A stretch of DNA of 64,000 nt from Paenibacillus taihuensis (GCF_003386535.1 NZ_QTTN01000028.1:1-64000), one strand, 5' to 3'; counted from the first letter of the stretch, positions 25,203 to 35,376 are shown. Made by a program: numbers and translations. The notes: generated from the sequence alone by a model not told the origin.

Positions 25203-26903
25203 TTACGCCCCCTTTTGTTTATAAGCCAAGTCAAGCATTTCTTGCGCATGATGGCGGGTTTTTTCCGTTACTTCCACACCGCCAAGCATCCGCGCCAATT
25301 CTTCAATTCGAGTCGCCGAGCTCATTTCCGTTACCATTGTAGACGTACGATCAGCAACAATCGTCTTCTTAATTTCATAATGATGATCAGCCATACATGC
25401 AACTTGCGGCAGATGTGTAATCGAGAACACTTGGCACTGGCTCGACAATCGCGACATCTTCTCTGCAATTGCTTGCGCAGCACGTCCGCTGACACCAGTA
25501 TCCACTTCATCGAATACAAGTACAGGCACTTCATCTATAGAGGCGAAGATCGTCTTGAGTGCCAGCATAATACGCGACATCTCACCGCCGGATGCGATCT
25601 TGCTGATTGGCTTCATCGGCTCGCCTGGATTCGGCGCGAAGAGGAATGCCGCTTCATCTATCCCGTTACTATGCAGCTTATAATGCTCGCCGTCCCCCGC
25701 CTGCTGCAGCTGAACATAAAACTTCGTCCGTTCCATCTGAAGCCCCCGCAGCTCGCTCTCAATCGCAACAGCAAGCTGATCAGCAGCTATACGGCGCTGC
25801 TCTGAGAGGTACAGGCCAAGCACCAACGCCTCTGCAAACAAACGGTCGCGTTCTGCTTGCAAACGAACCAGATGCTCGTCGCGGTTCTCGATCTTGTCAG
25901 TCTCCGACTGGATGTTTGCCAAATAGGACAGAATATCAGGGATTGTCTCCCCGTACTTCCGTTTCAAGCTATAAATCATGTCCAGACGGTCATCGATGTA
26001 GGCTAGCCGCTCTGGATCAGAATCAACATTGTCCCGATAATCGCGGAGCTGGAATACAGCGTCCTCAAGCTGGTAGAAAGCGCTCTGCAGCTGTTCAAGC
26101 AGCGGATTGATCACTGTCGGATCATAATCCCGGATATCGCTAATCCGGTTCACCGCTCTGCTCACTGCATCCAACCCTTTGCCGCCGTGCAGCAGGCTGT
26201 AAGCTTCAGAAGCGGAATCTCTGCGTTTCACTGCATACATTAGCTTCTGCTTCTCTTCGGCTAGCGATTCATCCTCGCCTGGCTTCAAACGTGCAGAAGC
26301 GATCTCTTCGATCTGGAACCGATACAGATCAAGCATCTGCATATTTTGCCGCGATGTATCTTCAATTTCCTTCAGCTGTGAACGAGCCCTATCGAACTCG
26401 CGGTAGACCGCGCGATATGATTCCAAAGTTGCAGCTACGGTATCCCCAGCGTAAGAATCAAGCCATTCCAAATGTTTCTCCGTACGCAGCAACGACTGAT
26501 GCTCATGTTGACCATGGATATTAACGAGGCACTCCCCTGCTTCGCGGAGCATGGATAAAGTTACGATATGTCCGTTTACGCGGCTGATGCTCTTGCCTTG
26601 TACGGAAAGCTCACGACGAATGACGAGGCCTTCCTCAGGCGAAGCATGAATTCCGAACGACTTGAGCGTATACCATACAGGATGCGAGGCAGGAAGCTCG
26701 AACATCGCCTCGATCTCGGCTTTGTCACAGCCGTACCGGACCATCTCCGAAGCACCGCGTCCTCCGACAACAAGACTGAGCGCATCGATTAGAATCGATT
26801 TCCCTGCTCCAGTCTCACCCGTCAGTACATGAAATCCATCGTGGAATTTTACTGAAACGTATTCAATAACAGCCAGATTGCGTATCGACAACTCGCGAAG
26901 CAT
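25203..26903 (-). CDS. recN: DNA repair protein RecN
   Basis: An SMC-like ATPase of 566 aa acting early in double-strand break repair. N-terminal MLRELSIRNLAVIEYVSVKF leads to Walker A TGETGAGKSILIDAL. Central segments (about 150-380) are coiled-coil-like. The C-terminal half has the ABC signature KIASGGEMSRIMLALK, Walker B VLVFDEVDTGVSG and the switch ITHLPQVACMAD. The ATG at 26903 has GGAGGAGGAG upstream. Its position between argR and spoIVB is conserved in Bacillus. Confidence 0.96.
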   Translation of the reverse strand: MLRELSIRNLAVIEYVSVKFHDGFHVLTGETGAGKSILIDALSLVVGGRGASEMVRYGCDKAEIEAMFELPASHPVWYTLKSFGIHASPEEGLVIRRELSVQGKSISRVNGHIVTLSMLREAGECLVNIHGQHEHQSLLRTEKHLEWLDSYAGDTVAATLESYRAVYREFDRARSQLKEIEDTSRQNMQMLDLYRFQIEEIASARLKPGEDESLAEEKQKLMYAVKRRDSASEAYSLLHGGKGLDAVSRAVNRISDIRDYDPTVINPLLEQLQSAFYQLEDAVFQLRDYRDNVDSDPERLAYIDDRLDMIYSLKRKYGETIPDILSYLANIQSETDKIENRDEHLVRLQAERDRLFAEALVLGLYLSEQRRIAADQLAVAIESELRGLQMERTKFYVQLQQAGDGEHYKLHSNGIDEAAFLFAPNPGEPMKPISKIASGGEMSRIMLALKTIFASIDEVPVLVFDEVDTGVSGRAAQAIAEKMSRLSSQCQVFSITHLPQVACMADHHYEIKKTIVADRTSTMVTEMSSATRIEELARMLGGVEVTEKTRHHAQEMLDLAYKQKGA

Positions 26904-26947
26904 AGTTGCTCTCCTCCTCCAAGGTCGTTCAAATGAACATTCGAAGC

Positions 26948-27397
26948 TTAATTCATTAATCCAAGCAGCCTGTCCACAATTTCTGCGCTCTGCGTCTTCG
27001 TTCTGCAAATCAACAGAATCGTGTCATCACCGCAGATCGTTCCCATCACTTCCGGCCATTCCAAATTATCGATCATCGCGCCGATGGCGTTCGCCGTTCC
27101 CGGCAAACACTTCATAACAACAAGGTTATCGGTGAAGTCGATATGCAGGAAGTGATCGGATAATGTACGCTTCAGCTTATGAATGGAATTACTCCGTGTC
27201 TCTTGCGGCAGCGAATATTTATAACGGCCGTCCTCAATTGGCACTTTGATAAGCTGCATCTCTTTAATGTCACGCGATACAGTCGCCTGCGTTACCGCAA
27301 GTCCAGTTTCGCGCAGCGTATCGACCAGCTCGTCCTGTGTCTCAATGATTTGGCTTGTAATCAGTTCACGTATTTTCATTTGCCGAACGCTCTTCAT
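26948..27397 (-). CDS. argR: Arginine repressor ArgR/AhrC
   Basis: A 149-aa arginine-dependent hexameric regulator that represses biosynthesis and activates catabolism of arginine. The N-terminal winged helix contains TQATVSRDIKEMQLIKVP. The C-terminal oligomerisation and arginine-binding domain contains PGTANAIGAMIDNLEWPEVMGTICGDDTILLIC, including the GTxCGDD-type ligand motif. TAGGAGG precedes the ATG. It lies 44 bases upstream of recN and is likely co-transcribed. Confidence 0.96.
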   Translation of the reverse strand: MKSVRQMKIRELITSQIIETQDELVDTLRETGLAVTQATVSRDIKEMQLIKVPIEDGRYKYSLPQETRSNSIHKLKRTLSDHFLHIDFTDNLVVMKCLPGTANAIGAMIDNLEWPEVMGTICGDDTILLICRTKTQSAEIVDRLLGLMN

Positions 27398-27441
27398 GAA
27401 TAGCCTCCTAAGTTATCCCATAAATTAGCTTGTAACTTCTG

Positions 27442-27924
27442 CTAGGTTCCGAATCGGAAGGTAATTGTACGGATTGTATGTTCCTTATGGTCGACGAACA
27501 AGACGCCCTCACACTCTGGGAGAAGCAGTGCATATACAAGCAGCCTGTCTCTAACGCCGCTGCCTGTCCAATCGATTGGCATCCGTTCTCGCGCCGTCTT
27601 CACAATATAATGCTTGCCATCTTTCTCCGCAATTAAATCAATGAACAGCCGGCTTTGCAGCTCCGTGCCGTCAAGATCAATTGTAATCGGCACACGGTAC
27701 TTGCCGTGCGTCACCTCGTATCCGGACTTCTCCAGAAACTGTACATTCACATCGTCCTCGAGAACATCCTCTGCATGACTGAGCAGCAGCTTCGTGTTCA
27801 TGCCCGGCGGTTCATGCAGCCAGCGGTAAAAGCTGCGGTACAGCCAGAAGACGATCAATGCACCTGCGATAAACATGACGAGCCAATCTCCGTAGTTTCC
27901 CAATCCAATGTTACCCCCCAGCAT
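27442..27924 (-). CDS. Membrane-anchored protein of unknown function, possible degenerate PD-(D/E)XK domain
   Basis: I do not recognise a named family. The 160-aa protein has one transmembrane helix (about 13-29, DWLVMFIAGALIVFWLY). A soluble domain follows with SGYEV (67-71), RLFIDLIAEKDGKHYIVKTAR (split at 92-101 and 102-112) and RDRLLVYALLLPECEGVLFVD (125-145). The strand-turn-strand with Asp96 and Lys109, then a helix, looks like a PD-(D/E)XK nuclease core. The acidic residue two before the lysine is missing (IVK), so activity is doubtful. The ATG has no clear ribosome binding site; a TTG at 27903 follows a GGGGGG run and may be the true start. It sits between tlyA and argR. Confidence 0.7.
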   Translation of the reverse strand: MLGGNIGLGNYGDWLVMFIAGALIVFWLYRSFYRWLHEPPGMNTKLLLSHAEDVLEDDVNVQFLEKSGYEVTHGKYRVPITIDLDGTELQSRLFIDLIAEKDGKHYIVKTARERMPIDWTGSGVRDRLLVYALLLPECEGVLFVDHKEHTIRTITFRFGT

Positions 27925-28110
27925 GAAAGAGTTACTCTATTCATTTCGCGCTGAAGAAACGATTTCCTCTCCATCCAAGAATGATCGGCGAAACCGAACA
28001 TCTGTTGCCGAACACTTGTTGTCCAAACGTTTGTTCGATTTCGTACTTAGTGTACCAAATAATTTCCGATCTGCAAAGAGGTCCAGCGCGAAATTTGTTA
28101 TAAATTAAGA

Positions 28111-28150
28111 AAAGCCTTTCACATTGGCAGCTGCCAAAATGAAAGACTTT
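28111..28150 (-). terminator. tlyA terminator
   Basis: A perfect 14-base palindrome TTGGCAGCTGCCAA (28124-28137) is extended by AAAG..TTTCA / TGAAA..CTTT arms, with a T-rich tail on the minus strand. Confidence 0.75.
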
Positions 28151-28152
28151 GA

Positions 28153-28986
28153 TTAATGCTTGGAATCCTGTGCGAAGGTGCTCCCTGCATCCTTCACAAC
28201 CGCAGCAATCGCTTCATCGCTTGGAGGCGCCTGGCTGCTGCCTGGTTCCCACAGCCAGTGAGCCAGGAATTCAATATTGCCTTCGCCGCCTGTAATAGGC
28301 GAGAACGTCAAATGCTGCAATGCGAAGCCTTCTTGCGCAGCCATCGACAGCACTTGCTCAAGCACTTCGCGATGGACGCTCGGCTCACGAACGACACCGG
28401 ACTTGGGGACCTTCTCGCGTCCCGCTTCGAACTGCGGCTTGATCAAGGCAACGACACCGGCACCGCGCATTAGCAGCGTTCCAAGCGTCGGCAGTATCAA
28501 TTTCAACGAAATGAACGATACATCAATCGTTGCGAACGTTGGCTGCGGTCCAGTCAAATCTTCCGGAACGGTGTAGCGGAAATTGGTCCGTTCCATCACA
28601 TTAACTCGTTCATCCTGACGAAGCGACCAGTCGATTTGATTGTAGCCTACGTCAACCGCATAGACGTATGACGCGCCGTTCTGCAGCGCACAGTCAGTGA
28701 AGCCTCCCGTAGACGCTCCAATATCGATCATAACGGCACCTTGCAGGTTCAGCTCGAACTGGCGAATCGCTTTCTCCAGTTTCAGTCCTCCGCGGCTCAC
28801 ATAAGGGTGTACGGCGCCTTTCACGACGATATTCGCCGCGCGGGGCACCTTCATCCCGCTCTTCTCGATCCGTTCCCCATCGACGAGCACGAGACCAGCC
28901 ATAAGCGCCGCCTTCGCCTTCACACGGCTTTCGTAGAAGCCTTGCTCCACGAGCAAGACATCGATTCTTTCTTTTGCAATTGTCAT
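28153..28986 (-). CDS. tlyA: TlyA-family rRNA 2'-O-methyltransferase / hemolysin-like (YqxC)
   Basis: A 277-aa protein with an N-terminal S4 RNA-binding domain (RIDVLLVEQGFYESRVKAKA, GLVLVDG) and a FtsJ-like SAM methyltransferase domain (MIDIGASTGGFTDCALQNGA, TIDVSFISL, VVALIKPQFEAG). Family members methylate rRNA; the target here is not shown. AGGAGAAACCG precedes the ATG. It starts 16 bases after the dxs stop, in the conserved dxs-yqxC order. Confidence 0.92.
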   Translation of the reverse strand: MTIAKERIDVLLVEQGFYESRVKAKAALMAGLVLVDGERIEKSGMKVPRAANIVVKGAVHPYVSRGGLKLEKAIRQFELNLQGAVMIDIGASTGGFTDCALQNGASYVYAVDVGYNQIDWSLRQDERVNVMERTNFRYTVPEDLTGPQPTFATIDVSFISLKLILPTLGTLLMRGAGVVALIKPQFEAGREKVPKSGVVREPSVHREVLEQVLSMAAQEGFALQHLTFSPITGGEGNIEFLAHWLWEPGSSQAPPSDEAIAAVVKDAGSTFAQDSKH

Positions 28987-29002
28987 CGGTTTCTCCTGCT
29001 TC

Positions 29003-30901
29003 TTATACCTGACCCGGAACGCGCTTGCGCATACGAGGCAGCAGTGCTTTCAGCTCCGCCGCAACATGCTCAGCCGTCAATCCGATTTCCTGGCGCTGCT
29101 CCTTAATGGATCCGTGTTCGACGAAAACATCCGGCACGCCCATAATCCGAACCGGCACGCCGTACTTACCATTCAACGAATAGAACTCCATAATCGCACT
29201 GCCAAGGCCGCCTAGCTCTGAGCCTTCCTCAAGGACGAGCATATGCAAGCCTTCCTCGGCGATTTGCAGCAGCATCGCTTCATCCATCGGCTTAATAAAC
29301 CGCGCATTGACGATACGAACCTGCAGCCCTTCGCGCTTCAGCAAGTCAGCAGCTTCCTCTGCAACTTGAATCATCGGTCCGATTGCCGCAATAACAGCGG
29401 AATCTCCTTCGCGAAGCACTTCCCACGAGCCAATCGGAATCGGCTTCATCTCAGGTTCGATTGTTACGCCAAGCCCGTTAATCCGCGGGTAACGGATTGC
29501 GATCGGTCCATCATTATAATCAATCGCCGTCTTCATCATCCGGCGAAGCTCGTTCTCATCCTTAGGCATCATGAGAGCCATGTTCGGAATGTGGCGCAAG
29601 TAGGCGATGTCATATACACCTTGATGCGTCTCGCCATCCGGGCCTACGAAGCCTGCACGGTCAATCGCAAACACAACATTCGTGTTCTGGCGGCAAATAT
29701 CATGCACGACTTGGTCATACGCGCGCTGCAGGAAGGTCGAATACACCGCATAAACCGGCTTTAAGCCCTCCATCGCCATCGCTGCGCACATGGTTGCAGC
29801 ATGCTGCTCTGCTATACCGACATCAATCATGCGATCCGGATACTTCGCAGCGAACTTCATCAAACCGGATCCGCCCGGCATCGCTGGAGTAACGGCAACG
29901 ATTCGGCTGTCCTGCTCAGCTAGGTCCATGAGCGCTTCGCTGAACACTTCGGTGTACATCGGCGGCCCAACTGCTTTCAACACTTGACCGGATTCAATCT
30001 TATACGGCGTAATGCCGTGCCATTTATGCGAATCGGCTTCCGCCGGAGAGTAGCCTTTGCCTTTAACCGTAATGACGTGAATAAGCACCGGACCTTGCAC
30101 GCGGCTAGCTTGCTCGATGGTTTCCGTCAATTGAACCAAGTCATGCCCATCTACTGGACCGAAATAAGTGAAGCCGAATTGCTCAAACAGAACACCGTTC
30201 ATGAGCAAATACTTCACACTGTCCTTCAAACGTTCAACCGTCTTCGCCAATTTCCCGCCGATTGCAGGGATTTTGTTCAGCAGCTGATTGAGTTCTTCTT
30301 TCGCCTTCTGATAATGGCGGTCTGTTCGGATCTTGCCTAGGTAGTGATGCAGTGCACCTACGTTCGGTGCAATCGACATCTCATTGTCATTCAGAATGAC
30401 CATCAAATTCTTCTTCTCATGCCCAATGTGGTTCAGCGCCTCAAGTGCCATACCGCCTGTAAGTGCACCGTCGCCAATTACAGCAACGACCTTGTTCTTC
30501 TCGCCTTTCAAATCGCGGGCAAGCGCCATGCCCATCGCTGCGGACAGCGAAGTGCTGCTGTGGCCGGCTTCCCAAACGTCATGCACACTCTCCGAACGTT
30601 TGACGAACCCGCACAACCCTTTATATTTACGGAGCGTATCGAACTGTTCCATACGTCCAGTCAAAATTTTATGAACGTATGATTGATGGCCCACGTCAAA
30701 AATAAATTTATCTTTAGGGCTGTCAAACAAGTAATGCAGCGCAATTGTAAGCTCGACAACACCAAGATTAGGCGCAAGATGCCCGCCTGTCTCTGACAGC
30801 TTCTCAATTAGGAACGAGCGGATTTCCGCAGCAAGCTGTTCCAATTGGGCGATCGATAGTGGTTTAAGATCAGCCGGCTCATGAATATGTTCCAGTAACA
30901 C
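29003..30901 (-). CDS. dxs: 1-Deoxy-D-xylulose-5-phosphate synthase
   Basis: It condenses pyruvate with glyceraldehyde 3-phosphate, the first step of the MEP isoprenoid pathway. The 632-aa protein has the thiamine diphosphate motif [20 protein letters not shown] through [11 protein letters not shown], the [15 protein letters not shown] loop and the transketolase central domain ([17 protein letters not shown]). The GTG start has GAGGAAATATC upstream. ispA lies directly upstream on the strand, so the precursor and prenyl chain enzymes are clustered. Confidence 0.96.
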   Translation of the reverse strand: MLLEHIHEPADLKPLSIAQLEQLAAEIRSFLIEKLSETGGHLAPNLGVVELTIALHYLFDSPKDKFIFDVGHQSYVHKILTGRMEQFDTLRKYKGLCGFVKRSESVHDVWEAGHSSTSLSAAMGMALARDLKGEKNKVVAVIGDGALTGGMALEALNHIGHEKKNLMVILNDNEMSIAPNVGALHHYLGKIRTDRHYQKAKEELNQLLNKIPAIGGKLAKTVERLKDSVKYLLMNGVLFEQFGFTYFGPVDGHDLVQLTETIEQASRVQGPVLIHVITVKGKGYSPAEADSHKWHGITPYKIESGQVLKAVGPPMYTEVFSEALMDLAEQDSRIVAVTPAMPGGSGLMKFAAKYPDRMIDVGIAEQHAATMCAAMAMEGLKPVYAVYSTFLQRAYDQVVHDICRQNTNVVFAIDRAGFVGPDGETHQGVYDIAYLRHIPNMALMMPKDENELRRMMKTAIDYNDGPIAIRYPRINGLGVTIEPEMKPIPIGSWEVLREGDSAVIAAIGPMIQVAEEAADLLKREGLQVRIVNARFIKPMDEAMLLQIAEEGLHMLVLEEGSELGGLGSAIMEFYSLNGKYGVPVRIMGVPDVFVEHGSIKEQRQEIGLTAEHVAAELKALLPRMRKRVPGQV

Positions 30902-31040
30902 GATATTTCCTCGCTTTCACGGGTTATTGTTGACCCGTAATCCATTAAACGTCAAATGTGGCTAAATTATAACATACGATTTAAGCAAAAACGACAATTG
31001 TCTGTTCAATCTCGATAATCTTGATAATTTCACGGTCAAA

Positions 31041-31952
31041 TTAATGATCCCGATTCATTAAATAATCAGCAATTGCCATCAAATTGTCCGGATTTGCCAA
31101 CTTCGCATCAGCCAGCGCTTGCTTGGATTCCTCCGTTAAACGCTCCACGAGCGCCACGCTCTTCTCCATGCCAAGCAAGAACGGGTATGTTACCTTCTGC
31201 TGCTGCACGTCGCTTTGCACCGGCTTGCCAAGCTTCGCCTCGTCGCCAATCAGATCCAGAATGTCGTCCTGGATTTGAAAAGCTAGCCCAAGCTTGCGGG
31301 CGAATTGCTGCAGCGATTCCAGCTGCTGCTGCGTTGCGCCGCCGATCCGTGCTCCAGCCAACACGGAGAACACGATCAAGTCGCTGGTCTTGTGCAAGTG
31401 GATGTACTCCAGTTCAGCAAGTGAGGTAACGCCCTGCTCGCCTAAGATATCAGCCGCCTGGCCTCCAACCATGCCCGGAGCACCCGCAAGCCTTGCGAGA
31501 TCCGATACGATCGCGAGCGCCGTCTCTGGTGGAGTTCCAAGCGCAGCAGAACGAGTAATCGCGTAGAAGGCATGTGTGAGCAACCCATCGCCGGCAAGTA
31601 TAGCCATCGCATCACCGTATACTTTATGATTGGTTAATTTGCCTCTTCGATAGTCATCGTTATCCATCGCTGGCAAATCATCGTGAATGAGCGAGTACGT
31701 ATGGATCATCTCAATCGCACACGCCACCGGCATTGCCTGGCTGCGGGCAAGACTGTTGCTGTGAACTGCCTCAGCCGCTGTCAGAACGAGAATAGGCCGC
31801 AGACGTTTACCGCCCGCCTCCAAGGAATACATCATCGACTCCCGAAGTGCCGGCGGAATATCCCATTCCTGCGGGAGCGACATATGCAGCGCCTCTTCGA
31901 TTTCCAAGACGGAGCGATTCAAGTAGTCGGCAGTAGAAACCGAAGTCTTCAC
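31041..31952 (-). CDS. ispA: Farnesyl diphosphate synthase / (2E,6E)-polyprenyl synthase
   Basis: A 303-aa trans-prenyltransferase. The first Asp-rich motif is LIHDDLPAMDND (about residue 90), the second is FQIQDDILDLIGDEAKLGKP (about 228). GGKRLRP and the KTSDL lysine are also present. It makes farnesyl diphosphate from IPP and DMAPP or geranyl diphosphate. The GTG at 31952 has AGAGGG seven bases upstream; a TTG two codons earlier is too close. xseB lies 11 bases upstream. Confidence 0.94.
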   Translation of the reverse strand: MKTSVSTADYLNRSVLEIEEALHMSLPQEWDIPPALRESMMYSLEAGGKRLRPILVLTAAEAVHSNSLARSQAMPVACAIEMIHTYSLIHDDLPAMDNDDYRRGKLTNHKVYGDAMAILAGDGLLTHAFYAITRSAALGTPPETALAIVSDLARLAGAPGMVGGQAADILGEQGVTSLAELEYIHLHKTSDLIVFSVLAGARIGGATQQQLESLQQFARKLGLAFQIQDDILDLIGDEAKLGKPVQSDVQQQKVTYPFLLGMEKSVALVERLTEESKQALADAKLANPDNLMAIADYLMNRDH

Positions 31953-31963
31953 TGGCAATCCCT

Positions 31964-32221
31964 CTATTCCTCGTTTGTCTGGGCAAACGGTTTTTTATGT
32001 AAGCCGTTCTCTGTTTCAATGAGCACTTCGATCTTACGTTCAACATCCTCAAGTTTGGCGCCGCACAGCTGGGACAGCTTCATCCCTTCTTGGAACAATT
32101 CGATCGCCGTCTCAAGCGGAACATCGCCGCTCTCAAGCTTGCTTACGATCGACTCTAGACGTTCCATTGCCGTTTCGAAGCTAATCGCCTCTTCTTCCAA
32201 CACTTTTTCTTTAGCTGCCAT
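31964..32221 (-). CDS. xseB: Exodeoxyribonuclease VII small subunit
   Basis: An 85-aa helical protein with the family core ISFETAMERLESIVSKLESGDVPLETAIELFQEGMKL (split). It binds XseA to form exonuclease VII. The ATG at 32221 is preceded by GGGGAGG nine bases upstream, itself inside the last codons of xseA. The two genes overlap by 11 bases, which points to translational coupling. Confidence 0.95.
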   Translation of the reverse strand: MAAKEKVLEEEAISFETAMERLESIVSKLESGDVPLETAIELFQEGMKLSQLCGAKLEDVERKIEVLIETENGLHKKPFAQTNEE

Positions 32222-33578
32222 CTGCTTTGGCCTCCCCATTAATTCCCCATACTTGGCATTCCAGCTGACCGTCTGCAACTTTAACCTTCACAAGGTCGCC
32301 GAGCTGGACGTCATTCACCGATTTCACGAGCCGTTTCTCCTGCTCATCGTAGATCAGGCTGTACCCTCTGGACATGACTTTCAGTGGACTAAGCGCATCA
32401 AGCTGCCTCATTGAAGCAAGCAGCTGCATCCGCTTCTCCTTCATGCCTGCTGCCATTGTCGACTGCAGCCGGTCCGATACACGCTCCAGCTGCTTCGCTG
32501 CTTGCGCAGCTTGCGCTCCAGGATGCATCTTGGCAAGCGCTCCGCTGAGGCGTTTATATTTATCAATGTTTCGTTCCGCAAGGCGAAGCACTCTCACATG
32601 CAGCCGTTCCTGTGCGCGGTCTAGCCGCTCGGCATGCTGCAATAAATATTTGCGCGGATTTATGAATAATGGCGATCTGCGCAGCCGCGCAAGACGTTCC
32701 TTACGGTTGTTCAAAGACATTCGCAAACTACTCACAAGCCTTGATTCTGTCTGAGCCAGTTTCGATTTCAGCTCATGAACACTCGTAACGGCAAGCTCTG
32801 CGGCAGCTGTTGGCGTTGCGGCCCGGAGGTCTGCGACAAAGTCAGCTATCGTAAAATCCGTCTCATGTCCAACCGCCGAAATAACCGGAATGCGTGATCT
32901 GGCAATGCTTCTCGCAACCGCCTCTTCATTGAACGCCCATAGCTCTTCGAGCGACCCGCCGCCACGGCCTATTATTAATACGTCGACTTCGGCTAAACGG
33001 TTCATTGTTTCGATCGCTTTTACGATTGAAGGCGCAGCGCCTGTCCCTTGCACGAGAACGGGAAAAAGCAGCACCGGCACAGAAGGGTGACGGCGCTGCA
33101 GCGTAATGATTATATCCCGCACGGCCGCGCCTGTTGCAGACGTGATTACGCCGATTGCTTTCGGAAACCGCGGGATCGGCCGCTTCCGTGCTGCGTCAAA
33201 CAAGCCTTCATCCTGCAGCTTCTTCTTCAGCTGCTCATAGGCCAGATAGAGACTTCCGATCCCGTCCGGCTGCATGGAGATACAGTAAAATTGATAATTG
33301 CCGTCACGCTCGTAAACGGAGATATTGCCCCTTGCAATAACCTTCGCGCCTTCCTTCGGAATGAAGGGCAGCCGCTGATTGTAAGAAGCAAACATGATGC
33401 ACTTGAGCCGGCTGTCCTTATCCTTAAGCGTGAAATACATATGTCCGCTTGAATGATGCGTGAAATTAGAGATCTCCCCGCGAATCCATACATCGCCGAG
33501 GAGCTCGTCCGATCCCAGCTTCATGCCAATATAACGATTTATCTCTTTAATCGAAAATATACGCGTGCGATCCGCCAT
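32211..33578 (-). CDS. xseA: Exodeoxyribonuclease VII large subunit
   Basis: A 455-aa protein. An N-terminal OB-fold domain (about 1-110, DVWIRGEISNFTHHSSGHMYFTL split) is followed by the catalytic domain with IGVITSATGAAVRDIIITLQRR, IIGRGGGSLEELWAFNEE and PVISAVGHETDFTIADFVAD. A long helical region then carries the XseB-binding part. The enzyme degrades single-stranded DNA from both ends. It lies 10 bases after folD. Confidence 0.95.
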   Translation of the reverse strand: MADRTRIFSIKEINRYIGMKLGSDELLGDVWIRGEISNFTHHSSGHMYFTLKDKDSRLKCIMFASYNQRLPFIPKEGAKVIARGNISVYERDGNYQFYCISMQPDGIGSLYLAYEQLKKKLQDEGLFDAARKRPIPRFPKAIGVITSATGAAVRDIIITLQRRHPSVPVLLFPVLVQGTGAAPSIVKAIETMNRLAEVDVLIIGRGGGSLEELWAFNEEAVARSIARSRIPVISAVGHETDFTIADFVADLRAATPTAAAELAVTSVHELKSKLAQTESRLVSSLRMSLNNRKERLARLRRSPLFINPRKYLLQHAERLDRAQERLHVRVLRLAERNIDKYKRLSGALAKMHPGAQAAQAAKQLERVSDRLQSTMAAGMKEKRMQLLASMRQLDALSPLKVMSRGYSLIYDEQEKRLVKSVNDVQLGDLVKVKVADGQLECQVWGINGEAKADGS

Positions 33579-33588
33579 CTTCCGCTTA

Positions 33589-34449
33589 TCACCCCTGGAT
33601 TGCGTGTTGTTGTTTCGCCGCTTTCAGCGTGTTCAGCATCAGCATTGTAATCGTCATCGGACCAACACCGCCCGGTACCGGCGTCACATAGCCCGCTGTT
33701 TCAAGCACATCGTCATAGTCGACATCGCCAGCCAGCTTGCCGGTTTCCAGACGGTTAATGCCGACGTCGATAACGACCGCACCCGGCTTCACGAACTTGC
33801 TGCCGATTGCCTTGGCTTTGCCGATCGCTACGACTAGAATATCAGCCGTTCTTGCGATCTCTTCCATATTCGCTGTACGCGAATGACAGATCGTCACAGT
33901 CGCGTTCTCGCGAAGCAGCAGCATCGATACCGGCTTGCCGACAATATTGCTGCGGCCAATAACGACTGCATGCTTGCCAGCAATGGATACGCCTGTCCGC
34001 TTAATTAGCTCGATAACGCCTGCTGGCGTACAAGGCAGTAAGCTATCGTCACCGATCACGAGATTGCCGACGCTGACCGGATGGAAGCCATCCACGTCTT
34101 TCATAGGGCTGATTGCATCGATAACCGCTTTCTCATTGATATGCTTCGGCAGCGGCAGCTGCACGAGAATACCATGAATCGTCGATTGATTGTTGAGTCT
34201 ATCGATTAGCGCCAGAAGCTCTTCTTCAGACGCATCGCCGCTAAGACGGTGAACCTCTGAATAGAAACCAAGCTGCTGGCATGCTTTCTCCTTGCTGCCT
34301 ACATACACCTTCGAAGCCGCGTCTTCGCCGACAAGGACAACGGCAAGACCAGGCTGAATGCCTTGCGCAGACAATTTCGCCGTTTCTTCTCCAATTTCAA
34401 CTCGGATTGCATCCGAAATCACTTTACCTTCAATACGCTGTGCAGTCAT
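33589..34449 (-). CDS. folD: Methylenetetrahydrofolate dehydrogenase / cyclohydrolase
   Basis: A 286-aa bifunctional one-carbon enzyme. The catalytic lysine region is [14 protein letters not shown], then [30 protein letters not shown] and the NADP-binding [17 protein letters not shown]. The ATG at 34449 has AGGAGTG upstream; a GTG four codons earlier overlaps it. It is separated from nusB by two hairpins but keeps the Bacillus nusB-folD-xseA order. Confidence 0.95.
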   Translation of the reverse strand: MTAQRIEGKVISDAIRVEIGEETAKLSAQGIQPGLAVVLVGEDAASKVYVGSKEKACQQLGFYSEVHRLSGDASEEELLALIDRLNNQSTIHGILVQLPLPKHINEKAVIDAISPMKDVDGFHPVSVGNLVIGDDSLLPCTPAGVIELIKRTGVSIAGKHAVVIGRSNIVGKPVSMLLLRENATVTICHSRTANMEEIARTADILVVAIGKAKAIGSKFVKPGAVVIDVGINRLETGKLAGDVDYDDVLETAGYVTPVPGGVGPMTITMLMLNTLKAAKQQHAIQG

Positions 34450-34520
34450 TCTCGTAATCACTCCTGAATCGATGTTATGATAGCAGTTTTGAACGCTTGA
34501 AAATGGACTAAATTTTCTTA

Positions 34521-34581
34521 AAGCCCCTTAAATCCTGTAAAAGGACTCAAGGGGCTACCGTTAAGCGAGTGAAGACTCGCT
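34521..34581 (-). terminator. Tandem hairpins between nusB and folD
   Basis: On the minus strand AGCGAGT-CTTC-ACTCGCT (34564-34581) comes first. Then AGCCCCTTGAGTCCT pairs with AGGATTTAAGGGGCT (34521-34556), ending in a weak T-rich tail. They may end or attenuate the nusB transcript. Confidence 0.6.
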
Positions 34582-34598
34582 ATCGTTAACTCATAAGT

Positions 34599-35051
34599 TT
34601 AAGCCTTCGGCTTGAGCTCATCGAGCGCCTGCAGCAGACGGCCTAGAACGCCGTTGACGAACTTGCCGGACTCGTCCGTACCGAAATGCTTCGCAAGCTC
34701 GATGGCTTCGTTGATGATTGCCTTAGGCGGCACATCATCCCGGAATACAAGCTCATAGCAAGCGAGGCGAAGGATCTGCCGATCTACACGAGACAAACGA
34801 TCGACTTGCCAACCCGTCAAATAGTGCTGCAGCATATCATCAATCGCTGATTTGCGCTCAAGTACGCCTTGAACCATTTCGCGCACATATTCATCAATGC
34901 GGTGAACGTCCGCAGCGTCCGCTTCGATCTCATTCTCTTCTTTCACTTCATCCACCAGCATATCCACTGCGGATGCTGCTGTTGCTTCTTCATTCATTTC
35001 CATATGGTACAAGCTTTGTACCACAATTTCCCGTGCTAGCCTACGTTTCAT
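34599..35051 (-). CDS. nusB: Transcription antitermination factor NusB
   Basis: A 150-aa all-helical RNA-binding protein that joins NusE (S10) at boxA in rRNA antitermination. Start MKRRLAREIVVQSLYHMEMN and the C-terminal VPPKAIINEAIELAKHFGTDESGKFVNGVLG are diagnostic. The middle is acidic (DEVKEENEIEADAADVH). ATG at 35051 has GGGAGGCACC upstream. Confidence 0.95.
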   Translation of the reverse strand: MKRRLAREIVVQSLYHMEMNEEATAASAVDMLVDEVKEENEIEADAADVHRIDEYVREMVQGVLERKSAIDDMLQHYLTGWQVDRLSRVDRQILRLACYELVFRDDVPPKAIINEAIELAKHFGTDESGKFVNGVLGRLLQALDELKPKA

Positions 35052-35145
35052 GGTGCCTCCCGATTCATCACATTGGTCAAAATATGATCTCCTCCCTGCC
35101 CCGAACGAATCCACTTAAGTCCGGGGTACGGAGGAGACCATAGTA

Positions 35146-35376
35146 TTATCTAAACGGCCTCCATCGTTCCATAAGCCATTCGCCAAGCCGCTGCCATGGA
35201 ATAATGGGGCCTCTTTGTTGGTCTTTCGCTTTGCCTATGGTATAGCCGATACAAAGCAGAAAGGCGAAAAACAGCATGTCCCAAAAACCTACAATAAAAT
35301 AAAGAAGACCAAGAATGATACCTGCTGTTACACCGGTTATCCGTCCCCCGTAGGTTGTCCAGACTTCCTTCCACAT
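35146..35376 (-). CDS. DUF2273 small membrane protein
   Basis: A 76-aa protein with two close hydrophobic segments (about 14-50, ITGVTAGIILGLLYFIVGFW and MLFFAFLLCIGYTIG) and a basic C-terminus. It matches DUF2273, found beside amaP and Asp23 proteins. The ATG at 35376 has AGAGG eight bases upstream; the ATG two codons earlier is too near. It starts 11 bases after the amaP stop, so both are probably one transcript. Function is unknown; a role in the Asp23 membrane complex is inferred from context. Confidence 0.82.
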   Translation of the reverse strand: MWKEVWTTYGGRITGVTAGIILGLLYFIVGFWDMLFFAFLLCIGYTIGKAKDQQRGPIIPWQRLGEWLMERWRPFR

